Assembly: GCF_000612545.2 (NCBI RefSeq)
Contig: NZ_CP097800.1
Coordinates: forward strand, 2,973,001-3,037,000
Source: Streptomyces sp. PCS3-D2
Lineage (GTDB): Bacteria > Actinomycetota > Actinomycetes > Streptomycetales > Streptomycetaceae
Length of the DNA: 64,000 nucleotides
Reading direction: 5' to 3'
Positions 39,023 to 47,514 of the stretch are shown here, piece by piece; within the stretch, counting starts at the first letter, position 1; each line of letters begins with the position of its first letter. Below the pieces are notes generated by a model, which was not told the origin of the DNA, did not search any database, and saw nothing but the letters and a program-made list of their open reading frames with translations. A program made the position numbers and the translations under genes.

Positions 39023-39739
39023 TCAGTAGTCGATGATGCCCAGGCCGTCCTCGACGAAGCTGACCACGTCGGTGTACGGGTCCCACTTGTTCTGGTCCGG
39101 CCCCTTGTGTCGGGCGTTCAGCTGCCTGGCGAACCCTCGGGCCTTCTTGTACCTGTCACGCAGCTGGTCCGGCATCACGCGCTTCGCCGTCTCCGGGGAG
39201 ACGCTCTTGATGCTCGGGCCGTATGTCTGCGCGAAACCGGGCTGCCCCTTGAGGCGGCCCGCAGCGTCGTCACAGACGCCGCCGAAGCTGCCGGTGTAGT
39301 TCTGGTAATGCAGCAGCCGCCACAGCTCGAAGCAGGGGTGCGAGTAGGCGATCTTCACACCGGCCTTCCTCGCCCTGGCGAAGGCGGTCGGGATGTCCTC
39401 GTGCTGGTCGCGGTCGAAGAGACACCAGACCTGCGGCCAGTTCCAGTCCTCTTCTACCAGCCCGGCCTTCCGTGCCGCGCGCTCAGCCGTGGCGACGTAG
39501 GGGATGGCCTCCTCCACCAGAGGCAGGGGCTTGCGGCGCTTGGTGGGCGCGTTCAGGTTCTTGAAGTGGATCAGGACGCTGTGTCCCTGCTGCGCGGGCG
39601 TACCGTGATCACGTACGAAGTCGACGAAGCCCGGCTCCGTGACCTCGCCCTCGGTCAGGACGTACACCTCGCGCGGACGCTCCTGCGGTCGCACCTTCTT
39701 CGCGCGCCCCGGATTGTCCCTCCCCCTATCCCTCGCCAT
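39023..39739 (-). CDS. rloB: RloB-like Toprim-fold protein
   Basis: 238 residues. The RloB family signature is present: YVLTEGEVTEPGFVDFV (Toprim-type Glu), then VWCLFDRDQHEDIP (DxD) and SHPCFELWRLLHY. Its ATG is joined to the TGA of the ATPase gene (TGATG), so the two are translated as a pair. RloA/RloB (restriction-linked ORFs) occur inside type I R-M loci. ATPase plus Toprim pairs of this general kind, such as OLD-family systems and PARIS (AriA/AriB), are anti-phage, so a nuclease or effector role is likely but inferred. Confidence 0.85.
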   Translation of the reverse strand: MARDRGRDNPGRAKKVRPQERPREVYVLTEGEVTEPGFVDFVRDHGTPAQQGHSVLIHFKNLNAPTKRRKPLPLVEEAIPYVATAERAARKAGLVEEDWNWPQVWCLFDRDQHEDIPTAFARARKAGVKIAYSHPCFELWRLLHYQNYTGSFGGVCDDAAGRLKGQPGFAQTYGPSIKSVSPETAKRVMPDQLRDRYKKARGFARQLNARHKGPDQNKWDPYTDVVSFVEDGLGIIDY

Positions 39740-40992
39740 CAGGCCCGCTCCGCCCCCTGTGCCCGTGCCGTCAGCAACTTTCGCCCGATCTGCCCCGCCG
39801 CCATCCGCGGCACGCCCCCGAAGGCACCCGCGAGGTAGGAGTCCGTGAGGTCCTCCTCCGCCCCCGGTCCCACATCACTCAGCGGGTAGACCTCCGTGGC
39901 GCCCTGCTTGTCCTTCTCCGTGAGCCAGATCTGGCCCGGCTCCAGCTGACGTCCGCCCCGGGGAGAGCTGAGCAGCGAAGGATCATGGGAGGTGAAGACG
40001 AGCTGAGCGCCCCTGGTGTTGGCCCACGGCGCCTGGAAGAGCCGCACCACTTCCGCCGCGAAACGTGGGTGCAGGCTCGCGTCCAGCTCGTCGATCAACA
40101 GGACGGCTCCTGTGTCCAGAGCCAGCAGCAGCGGGCCGATCAGCGCAAACCAGGAACGGGTGCCGAAGGACTCGTGCTCCCAATCGAGGGAGACGGACTC
40201 GCCGCTTTCGCCGGCGTGGAGAAGCCGGACCACGGGTGCCTTCCCCGGCCGCCGCTCTACCTCGGTACCGGTGATGCCCAGGTCAGCGACGCGCAGGAGT
40301 TCCTCGATGCGTTCACGTGACTGCTCATCGAGCAGCTTGCCTGCGGTGAAGGCCTCGCGCTGCGCGATCTCGGTCTCCGGGGTGACATCCCAGAGGTTCT
40401 GCTGGAACCAGCGGTAGATGCGGGTGAGCTGCGGGTGGTTGTCGTTGGCCGCACGGGAGAGGAAGAGTGCGTCCGGCCGGGTTGTCCGGGCCAGCAGCGC
40501 GCGGTCTTGAATCCGGTCGTTCGGAAAGTTGAAAACCTTCTCGCGCGAGGCGTCCCGGTCGAGCCACTCCTGCCGTCGGCCCTTGGGGTAGGCGTGAAGC
40601 CACTCGGACTCCACGCGGGTGGAGCCCAGTTCGAATCCGTAGGTCCAGCGGACGCCGTCGTCGAGGACGAAGTCGGCTTCGTAGAAGGCGCTTTCCTCCT
40701 CGGCCTTGGGATCGAGAGCGAACACGTCGCGCGGGATCCCCTGATACGAGGTCCACTGCGCGTAGGAGCTCAGGACGGCTTCACGCATCTTCTTCAGGGC
40801 GAAGATGACATTGGATTTACCCGAAGCGTTCGCGCCGAAGATGCCAAGCAGGGGATAGACCCGGAGCTGTCTTCCGTCGGACAGCTCGACCGTTCTCGCG
40901 GTGTCCGACTCCTCGCCCTCCGGCACGACGAAGGACAGCTCCTGCTCCTCACGCAGCGAGCGTACGTTCGCCGTGCGGAATCCCAGCAGCAT
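39739..40992 (-). CDS. rloA: RloA-like AAA/ABC-type ATPase
   Basis: 417 residues from the ATG at 40992 (GAGGAGG 7 bases upstream). SMC/ABC-like ATPase of the AAA_15/AAA_21 group: N-terminal FRTANVRSLREEQELSFV, Walker A GANASGKS (53-60), a mid-protein insertion, then Walker B VLLIDELDASLHPR (about 297) and FTSHDPSLL (H-loop). First gene of the operon rloA-rloB-hsdM-hsdS. By analogy with PARIS AriA it may sense phage and hold or release its Toprim partner. That is an inference. Confidence 0.87.
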   Translation of the reverse strand: MLLGFRTANVRSLREEQELSFVVPEGEESDTARTVELSDGRQLRVYPLLGIFGANASGKSNVIFALKKMREAVLSSYAQWTSYQGIPRDVFALDPKAEEESAFYEADFVLDDGVRWTYGFELGSTRVESEWLHAYPKGRRQEWLDRDASREKVFNFPNDRIQDRALLARTTRPDALFLSRAANDNHPQLTRIYRWFQQNLWDVTPETEIAQREAFTAGKLLDEQSRERIEELLRVADLGITGTEVERRPGKAPVVRLLHAGESGESVSLDWEHESFGTRSWFALIGPLLLALDTGAVLLIDELDASLHPRFAAEVVRLFQAPWANTRGAQLVFTSHDPSLLSSPRGGRQLEPGQIWLTEKDKQGATEVYPLSDVGPGAEEDLTDSYLAGAFGGVPRMAAGQIGRKLLTARAQGAERA

Positions 40993-41054
40993 GCCGTCCC
41001 TCCTCTCGTCGCGCACAGAGTAGTCGCGTGATCGCTTATACGCCTACTGGACGG

Positions 41055-41753
41055 TCACACCAGGCGGCGGGCCGTCGCCCAGCGGGTCAGCTCGTGCCGG
41101 TTGGAGAGCTGGAGCTTGCGCAGCACCGCCGAGACGTGCGACTCGACCGTCTTCACCGAGATGAAGAGCTGCTTGGCGATCTCCTTGTACGCGTATCCGC
41201 GCGCGATCAGCCGCAGCACCTCGCGCTCGCGCTGCGTGAGCCGGTCCAGGTCCTCGTCCACCGGCGGCGCGTCCGTCGAGGCGAACGCGTCGAGCACGAA
41301 GCCCGCCAGCCGCGGCGAGAACACCGCGTCCCCCTCCTGCACCCGGAAGACCGAGTCCACCAGGTCGGTGCCGGTGATGGTCTTGGTGACGTAGCCGCGT
41401 GCACCCCCGCGGATCACGCCGATGACGTCCTCGGCCGCGTCGGACACCGACAGCGCCAGGAACCGCACCGGATTCTCGGCGGCCGCCATCAGCGGGGCGC
41501 AGCGGCGCAGCACCTCGACACCGCCGCCGCCGGGCAGGTGCACGTCGAGGAGGACCACCTCGGGCCGGGTGGCGGTGATGACGGTGACGGCCTGGTCGAC
41601 GTCGGCGGCCTCGCCGACGACCTCGACGCCGGTCCGGTCGGTCTCGCCGATCTCGGCCTGCACTCCCGTGCGGAACATCCTGTGGTCGTCGACGAGCACC
41701 ACCCGGACGCGCCTGGTCTCCCCCGTGCCTGCGTTCTCTCCGGCCTCGGTCAT
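41055..41753 (-). CDS. LuxR/NarL-type response regulator (LiaR-like)
   Basis: 232 residues. Receiver domain (about 17-135) with acidic pocket VLVDDHRMFR, phospho-acceptor Asp70 in VVLLDVHLPGG and the conserved Lys in YVTKTITG. The LuxR HTH (about 166-222) is LTQREREVLRLIARGYAYKE, then KTVESHVSAVLRKL. Its ATG overlaps the stop of the kinase gene (ATGA), so kinase and regulator are made together. The likely targets are the kinase operon and the divergent PspC/LiaF-like gene. Confidence 0.94.
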   Translation of the reverse strand: MTEAGENAGTGETRRVRVVLVDDHRMFRTGVQAEIGETDRTGVEVVGEAADVDQAVTVITATRPEVVLLDVHLPGGGGVEVLRRCAPLMAAAENPVRFLALSVSDAAEDVIGVIRGGARGYVTKTITGTDLVDSVFRVQEGDAVFSPRLAGFVLDAFASTDAPPVDEDLDRLTQREREVLRLIARGYAYKEIAKQLFISVKTVESHVSAVLRKLQLSNRHELTRWATARRLV

Positions 41754-43060
41754 GCCGTGTTCGCCGCCCTTTCCATCTCCAGCTCGACTTCCGTGCCGCC
41801 GTCGGGCGCGGACCGCAGTCGCGCGGTCCCGCCGTTGCGCTGCATCCGGCCGATGATCGATTCTCGTACGCCCATGCGGTCTTCGGGTACCGCGTCGATG
41901 TCGAAGCCGGGCCCCCGGTCCCGTACGGACACGAACACCGTCTGCCCCTCCACCTCCGCGTACACCTGCACCGGGCCGCCCTCGCCACCGTACTTGGCGG
42001 CGTTGACCATCGCCTCGCGCGCGGCCTGGATCTGGGCCCCCAGCTTCTCGTCGAGCGGGCAGTCGCCGACGACGACGACCTCGATGGGCACCCCGTGGTG
42101 GTCCTCCACCTCGGCCGCGGTCTTCTTCACGGCCTCGGCCAGGGTGACCGGCTCCTCGGCCTCGTCCTTGCCGGTGCCCTCGGGCTTGTAGAGCCAGTTG
42201 CGCAGCTCGCGCTCCTGGGCCCGCGCGAGCCGTCGGACCTCGCCGACATCCTCCGCGTTGCGCTGGATCAGGGTGAGGGTGTGCAGCACGGAGTCGTGGA
42301 CGTGGGCGGCGACCTCGGCGCGTTCCTGGGCGCGGATGCGCATGAGCCGCTCCTCGGAGAGGTCCTGGGTCATCCGGATCAGCCAGGGTCCGGCGAGCAG
42401 GGCGACGCCGACGAGGACGGCGAGGGTGGCGGTCAGGACGTTGCCGAGCTGTGCGGCGGATCCCCGTACCACGATGAAGACGGTGAGGCCCACGCCGACG
42501 AGGGCGACGCCGGCGAGCGCGCGGGCGGCCTGGAAGAGGCGCCCGTGCCGTCCCGCGGCCGTGGTCCAGTGGGCGCGGCGGGCGTTGTCCGCCTGCCGCC
42601 ATACGAGGACCACCCCGGCCCCGACCAGCAGCGTCGGCCACACGTAGCGCCCGGACTCGCCGCCCAGTTGGACCTTGGAGATGAAGATGCCCGCGCCGAC
42701 GAACAGGGCGATCAGCGCGGTGACCTGCCCCCGGTCGGGCTTGCGCAGCCGGCGGGCGCCGTCGGGGAGGTTCTCGAAGAAGGAGCGGTGCCCGGCGCGC
42801 CCGCCGACGCCGAGCGGTACGAACACCCAGAACGCGGCGTAGAGCAGCACGCCCAGGCCGTCCCCCCACATGAACAGGAGCAGGAACGCCAGCCGGACCC
42901 AGCCCACGGGCAGCCCGAGGTGCCCGGCCAGGCCGCGCGCGACACCGCCGAGCATCCGGCCGTCGGCGCTGCGGTACAGCTTGCGCTGCGGCGGGTCGTC
43001 GGCGTCCGGGGCGTGCGGGGGGCGGGTGGCGGCGGCTACGGGCATGTCACCAAGGGTCAC
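41750..43060 (-). CDS. PspC-fused sensor histidine kinase (LiaS-like)
   Basis: 436 residues (GTG 43060; ATG 43045 is an alternative). The N-terminal PspC domain (about 27-85; LYRSADGRMLGGVARGLAGH) is followed by about four further TM segments (113-210). The HisKA_3 dimerisation helix carries the phospho-His in VAAHVHDSVLHTL (about 254-258) and HATPase has AAREAMVNAAKY (N box) and VRDRGPGFDID (G1). Fusion of PspC to a NarL-class kinase is an actinobacterial trait linked to envelope stress. Divergent from the PspC/LiaF-like gene. Confidence 0.93.
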   Translation of the reverse strand: MTLGDMPVAAATRPPHAPDADDPPQRKLYRSADGRMLGGVARGLAGHLGLPVGWVRLAFLLLFMWGDGLGVLLYAAFWVFVPLGVGGRAGHRSFFENLPDGARRLRKPDRGQVTALIALFVGAGIFISKVQLGGESGRYVWPTLLVGAGVVLVWRQADNARRAHWTTAAGRHGRLFQAARALAGVALVGVGLTVFIVVRGSAAQLGNVLTATLAVLVGVALLAGPWLIRMTQDLSEERLMRIRAQERAEVAAHVHDSVLHTLTLIQRNAEDVGEVRRLARAQERELRNWLYKPEGTGKDEAEEPVTLAEAVKKTAAEVEDHHGVPIEVVVVGDCPLDEKLGAQIQAAREAMVNAAKYGGEGGPVQVYAEVEGQTVFVSVRDRGPGFDIDAVPEDRMGVRESIIGRMQRNGGTARLRSAPDGGTEVELEMERAANTA

Positions 43061-43176
43061 ACGGCGGGCTGCGGCCCGGCATCAGGGCATCCCCCCACTT
43101 CTACCGGGCGGATTTCAGGGTCGCGCCAGGGTAGGGCCGGATTCCGAGTGCCCTCGCCGACCGTCACCATGGACGC

Positions 43177-44526
43177 ATGACCGACGTACACGACGCTCCG
43201 CCGGACGGCGCCGGGGCACCCCGGGCGGCTGCCGAGACCCGGCCGCCCCTGCGCCGCAGCAAGCGCGACAAGGTCCTCGCGGGGGTGTGCGGCGGCCTCG
43301 GCCGGTACTTCGACCTGGACCCGGTGATCTTCCGGATCGTCCTCGGTGTCCTCGCGGTCACCGGCGGTGTCGGCCTCATCTTCTACGGCTTCGCGTGGCT
43401 GCTGCTGCCGCAGGAGGGGGAGGAGGACAGCGAGGCGAAGAAGCTGCTGACGGGGCGGGTCGAAGGGGCGACCCTGGTGGCGGTGTTCGCCGCGCTGGTG
43501 GGCTGCGCGCTGTTCCTGTCGATGCTGGACAACGGCGCCCTGGCGGTCTTCTCGGTCCTGGTCGTCCTCGCGCTCGGCGGCGCCTCGTACTGGTCGCAGC
43601 GGCGCCGGCAGGCCGCCGCCCCCGAGACGGAGGCGCCCGCCCCCGGTGGGGCCGCGCCCCGCGTCGCCCACGCCCCGGCCGCCCCTCCGGAGACGAAGGC
43701 CCCGCCCGCTCCCGGCGCCCCGTCCTGGTGGCGGGACCCGCTGGTCAAGGACGGCACCACCGGCCCCGTCGGCTCGACGGGGTACCTGTGGGGGCCGCCC
43801 GACGCCGCCGCGGAGCCCGCGGGCTCCGCGGCCGCCTCCGCCGCGGCTGCCTCCGCCCGGCCGCCCGCGCCCGCCCGGGTCCCGCGGCGCGGCGGCATCG
43901 GCGGCCGGGTGTTCGTGCTCGCCCTGCTGGCGGGGGCCGCCGGTACCGCGGCGGAGTGGGAGGGCAGTTCGCTGGGCGCGGCCCTGCAGACCGGGCTCGC
44001 CGCCGCCCTGGTCGTCTTCGGCCTGGGCCTCGCGGTGAGCTCCCTGCTCGGGCGCACCGGCTTCGGCACCGTCGTGCTGGCGGTGTGCACCTCCGTTCTG
44101 CTGGCGGGCGCCGCGGCCCTGCCGCGCGAGATCGGCACCGACTGGCGGGAGGTCGTGTGGCGGCCTGCAGCGGTGGCCGACGTGCGGCCCTCGTACGAGG
44201 CGGGCACCGGGACGGCCACCTTGGACCTGAGCCGGCTGGACGTGCCGAAGGGCACCAGCGTGGCCGTCAGCGCGTCCATCGACGCGGGCCGCCTCAAGGT
44301 GCTCCTGCCGCGGGAGGTGACGGCGCGGGCGGACGTCACCGTCCGGCGGCTCGGCGACATCCAGCTGCCGGGCGACTCCGCGGGCCGGATCGAGCGGGCC
44401 GGGCCCGGGCAGCAGAACCGGACGGCGACCCTCGCCCCGCCTCCCGGCACCGAGGCCGGCGGGACGGTCGAGCTGGACCTCAGTGCGGGCATCGGACAGG
44501 TGGAGGTGGCCCGTGCGGCGTCATGA
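43177..44526 (+). CDS. PspC and LiaF-like (toastrack) membrane protein
   Basis: 449 residues. PspC domain (about 27-80; LRRSKRDKVLAGVCGGLGRY) with two TMs, further TMs near 97-135, a long Ala/Pro-rich linker (140-240), then TMs at about 248-310. The C-terminal soluble beta domain (about 335-449) resembles the DUF2154/toastrack domain of LiaF. LiaF inhibits the LiaRS system in Firmicutes. The divergent PspC-kinase/LuxR pair makes the same three-part arrangement here. Start ATG at 43177. Confidence 0.86.
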   Translation: MTDVHDAPPDGAGAPRAAAETRPPLRRSKRDKVLAGVCGGLGRYFDLDPVIFRIVLGVLAVTGGVGLIFYGFAWLLLPQEGEEDSEAKKLLTGRVEGATLVAVFAALVGCALFLSMLDNGALAVFSVLVVLALGGASYWSQRRRQAAAPETEAPAPGGAAPRVAHAPAAPPETKAPPAPGAPSWWRDPLVKDGTTGPVGSTGYLWGPPDAAAEPAGSAAASAAAASARPPAPARVPRRGGIGGRVFVLALLAGAAGTAAEWEGSSLGAALQTGLAAALVVFGLGLAVSSLLGRTGFGTVVLAVCTSVLLAGAAALPREIGTDWREVVWRPAAVADVRPSYEAGTGTATLDLSRLDVPKGTSVAVSASIDAGRLKVLLPREVTARADVTVRRLGDIQLPGDSAGRIERAGPGQQNRTATLAPPPGTEAGGTVELDLSAGIGQVEVARAAS

Positions 44527-44737
44527 GTTCCAGCCGGGACGGCTGATCGCGGGTCTGGTCCTGCTGCTGGCGGGAGTGCTCTACCTGCTCGACAGCGCCG
44601 GGGAGGCCGACCTGCCGTGGTTCGCGGTCATCCCCATGACCATGGGAGGCCTGTCCCTGGCCTCGCTGGTGGGGCTGGTCACCTACGCCGTGCGCCGTGA
44701 CCGGCGCGACCGGATCTCCGAGTCCAGCGACAGGTAG
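44513..44737 (+). CDS. Small two-TM protein coupled to the PspC/LiaF-like gene
   Basis: 74 residues from the GTG at 44513, which has GGAGG 6-10 bases upstream inside the previous gene (14-base overlap). Two hydrophobic segments (about 9-26 and 35-58) flanked by Arg-rich ends (YAVRRDRRDRI). A small accessory of LiaI/TM type would fit the locus, but the identity is not certain. Its 3' end overlaps the convergent doxX gene by 55 bases. Confidence 0.72.
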   Translation: MRRHEFQPGRLIAGLVLLLAGVLYLLDSAGEADLPWFAVIPMTMGGLSLASLVGLVTYAVRRDRRDRISESSDR

Positions 44738-45192
44738 GGCGCGCCGGCGAGGATCAGGGGGGTCCAGGCCAGCAGGTAGATCAGGTCGTTGCCGTAGTAG
44801 TACGGCGACACCGCCCACGACACCGTGAGCCACAGGCTGAGCGAGATCAGCGCCCCGCCGATCGCCGCGGTCCGCGACAGCAGGCCGGCCAGGGTACCGA
44901 GGCCCACCAGGATCTCGGCGACGGCGAGGAACACGGCGAAGCCCACCGGGGACTGCAGGGACAGGTCCACGAGTGCGGGGATCGCGGAGGTCTCGCGCAC
45001 GCCGCGCATCAGGTCACCGACGGAGCCGTCGCCGGAGGCGGAGAGGAAGGCGGGATCGAAGAGCTTGTCCAGCCCCGCGTACACGAAGGTCACGCCGAGG
45101 AAGAGCCGCAGCGGCAGCAGGTGGTACCGGGCAGCCTGGTCACGCAGGCCGCGCGGTACGTCGGTCCGGGGAGGTGCTTCGGTTCTCGTCAC
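44683..45192 (-). CDS. DoxX-family membrane protein
   Basis: 169 residues, GTG start. Four TM segments, beginning LPLRLFLGVTFVYAGLDKLFDP and with AVAEILVGLGTLAGLLSR, both DoxX hallmarks. The family is tied to redox or thiosulfate:quinone chemistry in other organisms; here the role is unknown. The gene ends inside the 3' end of the convergent small-TM gene (antisense overlap 44683-44737), so the two transcripts must overlap. Confidence 0.88.
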   Translation of the reverse strand: MTRTEAPPRTDVPRGLRDQAARYHLLPLRLFLGVTFVYAGLDKLFDPAFLSASGDGSVGDLMRGVRETSAIPALVDLSLQSPVGFAVFLAVAEILVGLGTLAGLLSRTAAIGGALISLSLWLTVSWAVSPYYYGNDLIYLLAWTPLILAGAPYLSLDSEIRSRRSRRTA

Positions 45193-45210
45193 GGGTCATG
45201 TGTACCCCGA

Positions 45211-46467
45211 TCACTCGGCCACGTCGATGGTGCAGCGATTGGATTCCACTCCGGCGGCCGTGACCACCTGGATATCGGTGCGCCCCGGTTCCACTTCCGC
45301 CGGGACCGGCACCGTGAGCACCGCGTCGGAAGGGTTGGTGAACCCGCCGGGCACCGGGACCAGCGGTACGTGCACGTGGACGGCCCCGACGCGGACCACC
45401 AGCCGGGCGAGCATCTCGGGGGTGTGCGCCCCGGGCGGGACGAAGCCCACGCCCCGGATTTCGATGTCGTCCCCGGGGCGGACGGCGGCGTCCAGGTCCC
45501 CGGGTTCCCGTCTGCGCACCACCGACAGCACGAGCGGGCGGCTGCCCTCCGCGTACTTCGCCGCCAGGTACACCGCGGCCGACAGCGCGACCAGCAGGGC
45601 CAGCGCCCAGGGCAGCTGCGGCAGCCGGTCCGGGAAGCGGGCGAGCGAGGCCGCCGCGTAGGCCAGCACGACCGTCGAGACGAGCACGTACTGCGCGTCC
45701 GGGAAGCTCCCGCGGCCCGCGTCGTCCGTCAGCAGGTCCGCTCCGCGCGGCCGGTCGGCCGGCAGCTTCTGCAGCCGCTGGCTCATGATCCGTACGCACA
45801 CCACCCGGCGCACCAGCACCGCCACCGCGGAGGTCAGCACGACCACCGACAGCAGCGGCAGCGCACGGTCCAGGGCGAGTCCCGCGTACAGCCCCTGCCG
45901 TTCCGGGCCGGGGCCCGACGCGGCCAGCCGCAGCGCGGGCAGCAGCGTGGCGAACGCCGTCAGCACCACCCAGGCGCTGGGCACCGCCTTCGAGGTGGAC
46001 AGCCGGTTGTCCTCGCCCACCAGCGGGGCCAGCAGCCCGCCGCGCAGTGATTGGGCGCGGGCGGCTACCGTCAGCAGCCCGGCCAGCAGCAGGGCGGCGA
46101 GCAGTCCGGCGGTGCGCGCGGTGGACCAGCCGGTGCCGAGCGCGGCGGCGACCTGGACGATCAGCAGGACGCCCGCGGCGATCCAGACGGCGAGGACGGC
46201 CCGCCGCGAGAACACGTACAGCCAGGAGCTGCCGGCTTCCCGGCCGCGGTCGGCGACGTTGCGGGCGGACAGGGTCAGCTCGTCGGAGACCCACTGGCGG
46301 GAGGCGCCGAGGGAGTGGGCGACGGCGGCCGGCACCCCCTGCCCGGCGGCGAACTCGTCGCGCTTCTCCAGGAACGCGGCGACCGCGCGGCGGTGCCCTT
46401 CCCGCGCGCACTCTTCGCAGGCGCAGGCGCTGGTATGGGTGCCGCGGGACATCTCTTGGACAGCCAC
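45211..46467 (-). CDS. Multi-pass membrane protein with Cys-rich N-terminus and extracellular Ig/IPT-like tail
   Basis: 418 residues (GTG start). The N-terminal tail has a CACEEC cluster (15-20). Eight or so hydrophobic segments follow over 88-310, then a soluble beta-rich C-terminal domain (about 320-418; VRPGDDIEIRGVGF, then VEPGRTDIQVVTAAGVESN) that looks like an IPT/TIG or Ig fold. It begins upstream of doxX on the same strand with an 18-base gap. Function not recognised. Confidence 0.75.
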   Translation of the reverse strand: MAVQEMSRGTHTSACACEECAREGHRRAVAAFLEKRDEFAAGQGVPAAVAHSLGASRQWVSDELTLSARNVADRGREAGSSWLYVFSRRAVLAVWIAAGVLLIVQVAAALGTGWSTARTAGLLAALLLAGLLTVAARAQSLRGGLLAPLVGEDNRLSTSKAVPSAWVVLTAFATLLPALRLAASGPGPERQGLYAGLALDRALPLLSVVVLTSAVAVLVRRVVCVRIMSQRLQKLPADRPRGADLLTDDAGRGSFPDAQYVLVSTVVLAYAAASLARFPDRLPQLPWALALLVALSAAVYLAAKYAEGSRPLVLSVVRRREPGDLDAAVRPGDDIEIRGVGFVPPGAHTPEMLARLVVRVGAVHVHVPLVPVPGGFTNPSDAVLTVPVPAEVEPGRTDIQVVTAAGVESNRCTIDVAE

Positions 46468-46569
46468 GTGCGTGCCGCCTCTCTGAACTACGGGGCAATG
46501 CCAGCGAATTGTGCACCACTGCGGCAGTGCTCCGGATTGCGCACGATGTCAGAGCAGGTGATTAACGGT

Positions 46570-47361
46570 TCATGATGTTGACGCCAGGTCCGCGACGGTC
46601 TGCCACAACGGCTGGTAGCTCACCCACGCGGCGAGGTCCCCGCCGAACCGCTCGCGGGTGGCCACGGCGCTGTGGTGGTCGATGAGCACCGGTTTCCCCG
46701 CCGCCCGCGCGATCAGCTGGACCTCGGCCGCCCGTTCCGCCGCGACGAACCACCAGGCCGCCGCGTCCACCGAGCCGCCGACCGTCAGCAGCCCGTGGTT
46801 GCGCAGGACCAGCGCCTTGTACGGGCCGAGCGCGCGGGCGATCCGCGCGCCGTCCTGCGCTCCGGCGTACTCGTCGAGGAGGGCGTGGTCCTCGTAGAAG
46901 GCACAGGCCTCGTGGGTGATCGGGGCGAGCAGTTCGCCGAGCGCGGCCAGCGCCCGGCCGTACGGGGCCTGGGTGCGGACCACGGCCACCGCCCCGGGGC
47001 GCGCCCGGTGCACGGCGGCGTGCACGGCGAACGCCAGCTCGTTGACCCGCCGCTCCCCCTGGACCACGTGCCCGTCCCCGTCGACGAGCAGCAGGTCCTC
47101 GGGGCCGAGGGCGGCGAAGGCGCGGCCGAAGGGGTTCACCCAGTAGCAGTCGTCGAACTCCGGGTCCCGTGCGGTGACGTGCCCGGCGACCCCGTCCTCG
47201 TACCCGAGGCGGGCGAACAGCCGCAGCGTTCCGGCGAGGCGCTGCTTGCGGTACGCACGTTCCTCGGCCGGGTCCTGGTGCGCGGGCGGCATCTCGAACC
47301 GCAGCCGGTCCACCGGCACCGGTCCGGGCCGCGTGCCCGGCGTCCCCGTCTCCTCGGACAT
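46570..47361 (-). CDS. Class II aldolase/adducin-family protein
   Basis: 263 residues from the ATG at 47361 (GGAGG 8 bases upstream; the 15 Arg-rich codons before it are not likely coding). The class II aldolase fold is clear: GHVTARDPEFDDCYWVNPFG with the zinc/phosphate loop, HAAVHRARPGAVAVV (HxxxH-type), and KALVLRNHGLLTVG. The family includes fuculose-phosphate aldolase and methylthioribulose dehydratase. This member's Ser/Glu substrate residues cannot be resolved by eye, so substrate unknown. Confidence 0.87.
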   Translation of the reverse strand: MSEETGTPGTRPGPVPVDRLRFEMPPAHQDPAEERAYRKQRLAGTLRLFARLGYEDGVAGHVTARDPEFDDCYWVNPFGRAFAALGPEDLLLVDGDGHVVQGERRVNELAFAVHAAVHRARPGAVAVVRTQAPYGRALAALGELLAPITHEACAFYEDHALLDEYAGAQDGARIARALGPYKALVLRNHGLLTVGGSVDAAAWWFVAAERAAEVQLIARAAGKPVLIDHHSAVATRERFGGDLAAWVSYQPLWQTVADLASTS

Positions 47362-47455
47362 CGCCCGCCCTCCTCCGGTCCGGCTCCGCCGTCGTCGTCG
47401 GCGCAAGGTACTGGCCCCGGCGCGAGGAGAACAGAGCCGCGCGGTGGTGAAACGG

Positions 47456-47498
47456 CGACGTCGCCGCCACCCGGTCCGGCCGGGCGACGGCGACGTCG
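47456..47498. terminator. Hairpin terminator downstream of guaA
   Basis: CGACGTCGCCG (47456-47466) pairs exactly with CGGCGACGTCG (47488-47498), with further CCGG/CCGG pairing inside the loop. It lies 17 bases past the guaA stop on the minus strand. Confidence 0.75.
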
Positions 47499-47514
47499 TG
47501 CGGGGCGGGGCCCC

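Noticed and set aside
28356-40992. Mobile element or prophage carrying the defence island
   Set aside because: No integrase, transposase, terminal repeats or tRNA gene found at the borders.
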